DNA of 64,000 bases from Rhizobium leguminosarum (GTDB lineage: Bacteria; Pseudomonadota; Alphaproteobacteria; Rhizobiales; Rhizobiaceae): contig NZ_JAGIOR010000002.1 in assembly GCF_017876795.1 (NCBI RefSeq), positions 682,001-746,000 on the forward strand, in the 5' to 3' direction. Positions within the stretch are counted from its first letter, which is position 1; each line of letters begins with the position of its first letter. The notes beneath the pieces are model-generated. The model was not told where the DNA came from and did not search any database. It was given only the letters and a program-made list of their open reading frames with translations. Below, piece after piece: positions 60,960-64,000 of the stretch. A program made the translations under genes and the position numbers.

Positions 60960-62222
60960 TCAGTGAAACGGGCACCTTCGTTCCTCGATATGGGCGACGA
61001 ATTCTTCGCGGAAATGCTTAAGGGCTGCCCGCAATCCCATCGCGGCGCCATCACCCAAAGCACAAAACGTATTGCCGAAAATGCCTTTGCAGAGCATGTC
61101 CAACTGCTCCAGATCGCCGGCAGCACCATCCCCGGCCTCGATCCGGCGCAAGATCTTCACGACCCAGTTCAATCCTTCCCGGCAGGGCGTGCACTTGCCG
61201 CAGGACTCATGGTGGAAGAACTCGATGATCCGGGTGGCGACCTTGACCATGCAGGTGGAGTTGTCGATCACGATAACGCCAGCCGAACCGAGCATCGAGC
61301 CGGCCGCAGCCAGCGAGTCGAAATCCATACCCACGTCCAGCCCATGCTCCGGGATGACCGGTGCCGATACACCGCCGGGGATCACCGCTTTGATCTTGCG
61401 CCCCGGTGGGGGGCCGCCGGCGTGATCGACCAGTTCGTGCAGCGGTATGCCCATCGGCAACTCGTAGAGGCCGGGTTTGCGCACCTGCCCGCTGACGCAG
61501 TAGAGCTTCGGGCCGGGGCTCTTCTCCGGGCCGATGTTCCGAAACCAGTCCGGCCCCCGCACAACGATATGCGGCACACAAGCGAGCGTCTCGACATTGT
61601 TGATCACTGTGGGGCTGGCGTAGAGCCCGGCCACGGCCGGAAAGGGCGGCTTCAATCGCGGCTGCGCCCGCTTGCCCTCGAGCGACTCGAGCATCGCCGT
61701 CTCCTCGCCACAGATATAGGCGCCGGCGCCGCAGTGGATGTGGACGGTGAAATTGAAATCCGAGCCTAGAATGCGCGATCCCAGATAACCCTTTGCGTGA
61801 GCCTCGGCGATCGCCTGCTCAAGGTGACGGATCGCCGTCACATATTCTCCGCGGATGTAAACATAGGCGGTTTCGGCCCCGATCGCGTAAGCGCTTACCG
61901 CCAGCCCCTCGATGAGCTGGTGCGGATCGCGCTCCATGAGGATCCGGTCCTTGAAGGTGCCCGGCTCGCCCTCATCGGCGTTGCAGCAGAGATATTTCGG
62001 CTTGCCCGACTGCTTCGGCACGAAACTCCATTTCAAGCCGGTCGGGAATCCGGCGCCGCCTCGACCGCGCAGATTGGACCGTTTGACAAGCTCGACGACC
62101 TCGTCAGGCGTGTATTCGCGCAGCACCTTGGCCAGCGCCTGGTAGCCTCCGCCGGCTTCGTAGGTCGACAGCAAATGACCGCCCGGCACGTCGATATTCT
62201 TGAGAAGAACCGGCTCGAACAT
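60960..62222 (-). CDS. nuoF: NADH-quinone oxidoreductase subunit NuoF
   Basis: 420 residues from the ATG at 62222 (MFEPVLLKN). It binds NADH and FMN and a 4Fe-4S cluster. Motifs: GRGGAGFPTGLKWSFVP (nucleotide binding), CNADEGEPGTFKDR (FMN) and ESCGKCTPCREG (cluster). Intact. It sits 31 bases before nuoG and 4 bases after nuoE. Confidence 0.94.
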   Translation of the reverse strand: MFEPVLLKNIDVPGGHLLSTYEAGGGYQALAKVLREYTPDEVVELVKRSNLRGRGGAGFPTGLKWSFVPKQSGKPKYLCCNADEGEPGTFKDRILMERDPHQLIEGLAVSAYAIGAETAYVYIRGEYVTAIRHLEQAIAEAHAKGYLGSRILGSDFNFTVHIHCGAGAYICGEETAMLESLEGKRAQPRLKPPFPAVAGLYASPTVINNVETLACVPHIVVRGPDWFRNIGPEKSPGPKLYCVSGQVRKPGLYELPMGIPLHELVDHAGGPPPGRKIKAVIPGGVSAPVIPEHGLDVGMDFDSLAAAGSMLGSAGVIVIDNSTCMVKVATRIIEFFHHESCGKCTPCREGLNWVVKILRRIEAGDGAAGDLEQLDMLCKGIFGNTFCALGDGAAMGLRAALKHFREEFVAHIEERRCPFH

Positions 62223-62226
62223 GGCG

Positions 62227-62739
62227 CTACTCTCCGGGCAGTGCGGCGGCGGCGAGATCGACACCTGTCGCTTGCCCCGCCTCAGTCCGCAACCTGTCCA
62301 GAAGCGCGTCGATACTCGCGACATCAAGGGCGCCGTGGTAATCGTCGCCGACCTGCATCACCGGAGCCATCTCGCAGGCACCGAGGCACTCCACGGTCGA
62401 AAGCGTGAACAGCCTGTCCGGCGTGGTCTCGCCCTTCCTGATCCCCAGCGCCGTTTCCAGATGCTTCAGCAGGTTCTCGGCACCGCACAGCATGCAGGAA
62501 ACATTGTCACAGAGCTGCAGGTGGAACGTGCCGACCGGCTCGGTATGGAAGAGCGTGTAGAAGGTCGCCAGCTCGTAAACCCAGATCCGTTCGACCCGGA
62601 GAATGTCGGCGACCTCTTCCAGCACCGGACCAGGCAGGTGGCCATGCTCCCTCTGCGCGATCAGAAGTGCCGGCATGATCGCCGAGCGCTGGTCGGGATA
62701 CCGCGCTGCTGCCTCTTCGATCTTTTCGCGCATGGTCAT
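62227..62739 (-). CDS. nuoE: NADH-quinone oxidoreductase subunit NuoE
   Basis: 170 residues from the ATG at 62739, preceded by CAGGAG. Thioredoxin-like 2Fe-2S subunit; ligands appear in QLCDNVSCML and VECLGACEMAP. It works with NuoF and NuoG in the NADH-dehydrogenase module. Order nuoD-nuoE-nuoF-nuoG is that of a canonical nuo operon. Confidence 0.93.
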   Translation of the reverse strand: MTMREKIEEAAARYPDQRSAIMPALLIAQREHGHLPGPVLEEVADILRVERIWVYELATFYTLFHTEPVGTFHLQLCDNVSCMLCGAENLLKHLETALGIRKGETTPDRLFTLSTVECLGACEMAPVMQVGDDYHGALDVASIDALLDRLRTEAGQATGVDLAAAALPGE

Positions 62740-62756
62740 CGCGTCCAAATCTCCTG

Positions 62757-63971
62757 CTATTTGTCCACCTCGGCCATCACGGGGTCGAGGCTGCCGAGCA
62801 CGGCGATCATGTCCGCCAGAAAGCGGGCGTTGGTGACCCCGAACAGCCCCTGAAGGTTGACGAACGAGGGTGCCCGCACCTTCATGCGGAACGGTTTTGG
62901 CGACCCGTCGCTGATGATGTAGAAGCCGAGCTCGCCCTTTGGCGCCTCGATCGCCGAATAGACCTCGCCCTTCGGCACCTTGAAGCCATAGGCTGAGAGG
63001 TCGAAATGCTGGATTAGCGCCTCCATCGAGCAATGCACCCGATGCTTGTCCATCGGAAAGGCGATCGTCGGCATGTCGATCTGGAACGGCCCTTCGGGCA
63101 TCTGGTCGAGGCATTGCTCGATGATCCGGATGCTCTCGCGCATCTCCTCGACGCGGCATTGCCAGCGCGCATAGCAGTCGCCCTCGTCGCGGGTGATGAC
63201 GTTGAAGTCGAGCCGGTCGTAAATCTCGTAGGGCTCGTCGCGGCGGATGTCCCAGTCGACGCCCGAGGCGCGCAGGTTCGGGCCGCTCAGTCCGAGATCG
63301 ATGGCGTCCTCGGCGGAGATCACGCCGATCCCCTGTGTGCGCTTCAGGAACACCCTGTTGTTTTCGAGCAATCGCTCGTAGTCGCGGATCCGGTTGGGGA
63401 AGATGTCGCAGAACTCCCGGATCTTGGGGAAGAACCCGTCGGGCAGATCCTCGCGCACACCGCCGACCCGGCAGAAGGAAGTGTGCATCCTCGCCCCGCT
63501 GATCATCTCCAACAGGTCCATGATCATTTCGCGCTCCCGCATGACGTAGAGCAGGGCGGTCATAGCGCCGAGGTCCATCGGCAGCGCGCCAGTAATCAGG
63601 ACATGGCCGGAGATCCGCGCCAGCTCGGCCATCAGCACGCGGATATATTGTGCGCGGATCGGCGCTTCTATGCCGAGGAGTTTCTCCACCGCCAGCGCGA
63701 AGGCCAGGTTGTTCGACGGCGGACAGAGATAGTCGAGCCGGTCCGTCAGCGGGAAAATCTGGGTATAGGTGAAACTCTCCGCCAGCTTTTCGGTGCCGCG
63801 GTGCAGGTAGCCGATATGCGGGTCCACGCGCTTGACGTATTCGCCGTCCAATTCGAGGACGAGCCGAAGAACCCCATGCGTACTGGGGTGCTGTGGGCCG
63901 AGGTTGAGAAGCACGTCCTTGGTATTGAGCGCTTCGCTCTCTGGCCTGCAGAGTTCGGTGACTTCGGTCAT
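62757..63971 (-). CDS. nuoD: NADH-quinone oxidoreductase subunit NuoD
   Basis: 404 residues, the 49-kDa-type subunit that forms the quinone pocket and is evolutionarily related to the hydrogenase large subunit. LGPQHPSTHGVLRLVLELDG and PHIGYLHRGTEKL with the quinone-site His are present, as is the C-terminal LGSLDPVMAEVDK. The four hydrogenase-type cysteines are absent, as expected. Its start overlaps the stop of the preceding gene (ATGA), consistent with a continuous nuo operon beyond the window. Confidence 0.95.
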   Translation of the reverse strand: MTEVTELCRPESEALNTKDVLLNLGPQHPSTHGVLRLVLELDGEYVKRVDPHIGYLHRGTEKLAESFTYTQIFPLTDRLDYLCPPSNNLAFALAVEKLLGIEAPIRAQYIRVLMAELARISGHVLITGALPMDLGAMTALLYVMREREMIMDLLEMISGARMHTSFCRVGGVREDLPDGFFPKIREFCDIFPNRIRDYERLLENNRVFLKRTQGIGVISAEDAIDLGLSGPNLRASGVDWDIRRDEPYEIYDRLDFNVITRDEGDCYARWQCRVEEMRESIRIIEQCLDQMPEGPFQIDMPTIAFPMDKHRVHCSMEALIQHFDLSAYGFKVPKGEVYSAIEAPKGELGFYIISDGSPKPFRMKVRAPSFVNLQGLFGVTNARFLADMIAVLGSLDPVMAEVDK

Positions 63972-64000
63972 CTCAACTTTCCAGCGTAGAACGGCCTCCC
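63968..64000 (-). CDS. nuoC: 3' end of the gene before nuoD, probably nuoC
   Basis: Only the last codons (RPFYAGKLR and stop) are in the window. The stop overlaps the nuoD ATG. NuoC is expected at this position in nuo operons; the sequence is too short to confirm it. Confidence 0.4.
   Translation of the reverse strand, partial: GRPFYAGKLR

Noticed and set aside
1..64000. CRISPR arrays, rRNA and tRNA genes
   Set aside because: No regularly spaced short repeats and no rRNA or tRNA signature sequences were seen on either strand.

Overview
The window looks like an accessory replicon (probably a symbiotic plasmid or megaplasmid) of a Rhizobium-type alphaproteobacterium. The pointers are two RIME1-like palindromic elements typical of Rhizobiaceae, a DUF982 gene, a complete uptake-hydrogenase (hup/hyp) cluster, a second set of complex I (nuo) genes, and dense nested insertion sequences. 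No rRNA, tRNA or CRISPR array was seen.

Layout. (1) 1-4560: parts of two sugar ABC transporters and a frameshifted PfkB sugar kinase. (2) 4560-15900: a mobile-element graveyard. A solute-binding-protein gene is split by an ISAzo13-like element and a Tn3-family transposon; a DUF4011-type helicase gene survives only as a fossil; IS5-, IS66- and IS6-family pieces and a possible group II intron end follow. (3) 16000-18283: a truncated Calvin-cycle operon (cbbS 3' end, cbbX, cbbE) joined to unrelated gene scraps. (4) 18350-40001: hupUV, hupSLCDEFGHIJK, hypABFCDEX, hoxA and hupT, all on the + strand. hupV is frameshifted by an extra copy of a 5-bp tandem repeat. Candidate sigma-54 promoters precede hupS and hupG, and an FNR/FixK-type box lies inside hypA. 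(5) 40293-42576: a truncated tyrosine recombinase and two IS5-family elements. One of these is an almost identical direct repeat (1119 bp) of the copy at 14126-15244, so the whole cbb-hup-hyp block is bracketed by direct repeats. (6) 42577-44455: a truncated beta-propeller-like gene, a RIME1 copy, two small genes and a 236-bp MITE-like element. (7) 44667-54410: a five-gene + strand cluster encoding an OmpA/DUF4384 protein, a caspase-like protease, a trypsin fused to a pseudo-caspase, an inhibitory-type serpin, and a transmembrane pseudokinase with a periplasmic formylglycine-enzyme-like domain. (8) 54677-64000: a DUF982 protein, a GNAT-like protein, nuoH-nuoI and a CBS gene on +, and nuoDEFG (nuoG frameshifted) on -.

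How the genes work together. HupSL with HupC oxidises H2 and feeds electrons to the membrane; HupD-K and HypA-F/X build the NiFe cofactor and the small subunit; HoxA/HupT would control transcription, but their H2 sensor HupUV appears broken. The nuo genes would extend respiratory electron transport. The most unusual block is the caspase/trypsin/serpin/pseudokinase cluster. Its domain make-up suggests an envelope-located proteolytic cascade with a built-in inhibitor and a transmembrane receptor-like component. No function is known to me for this exact arrangement.
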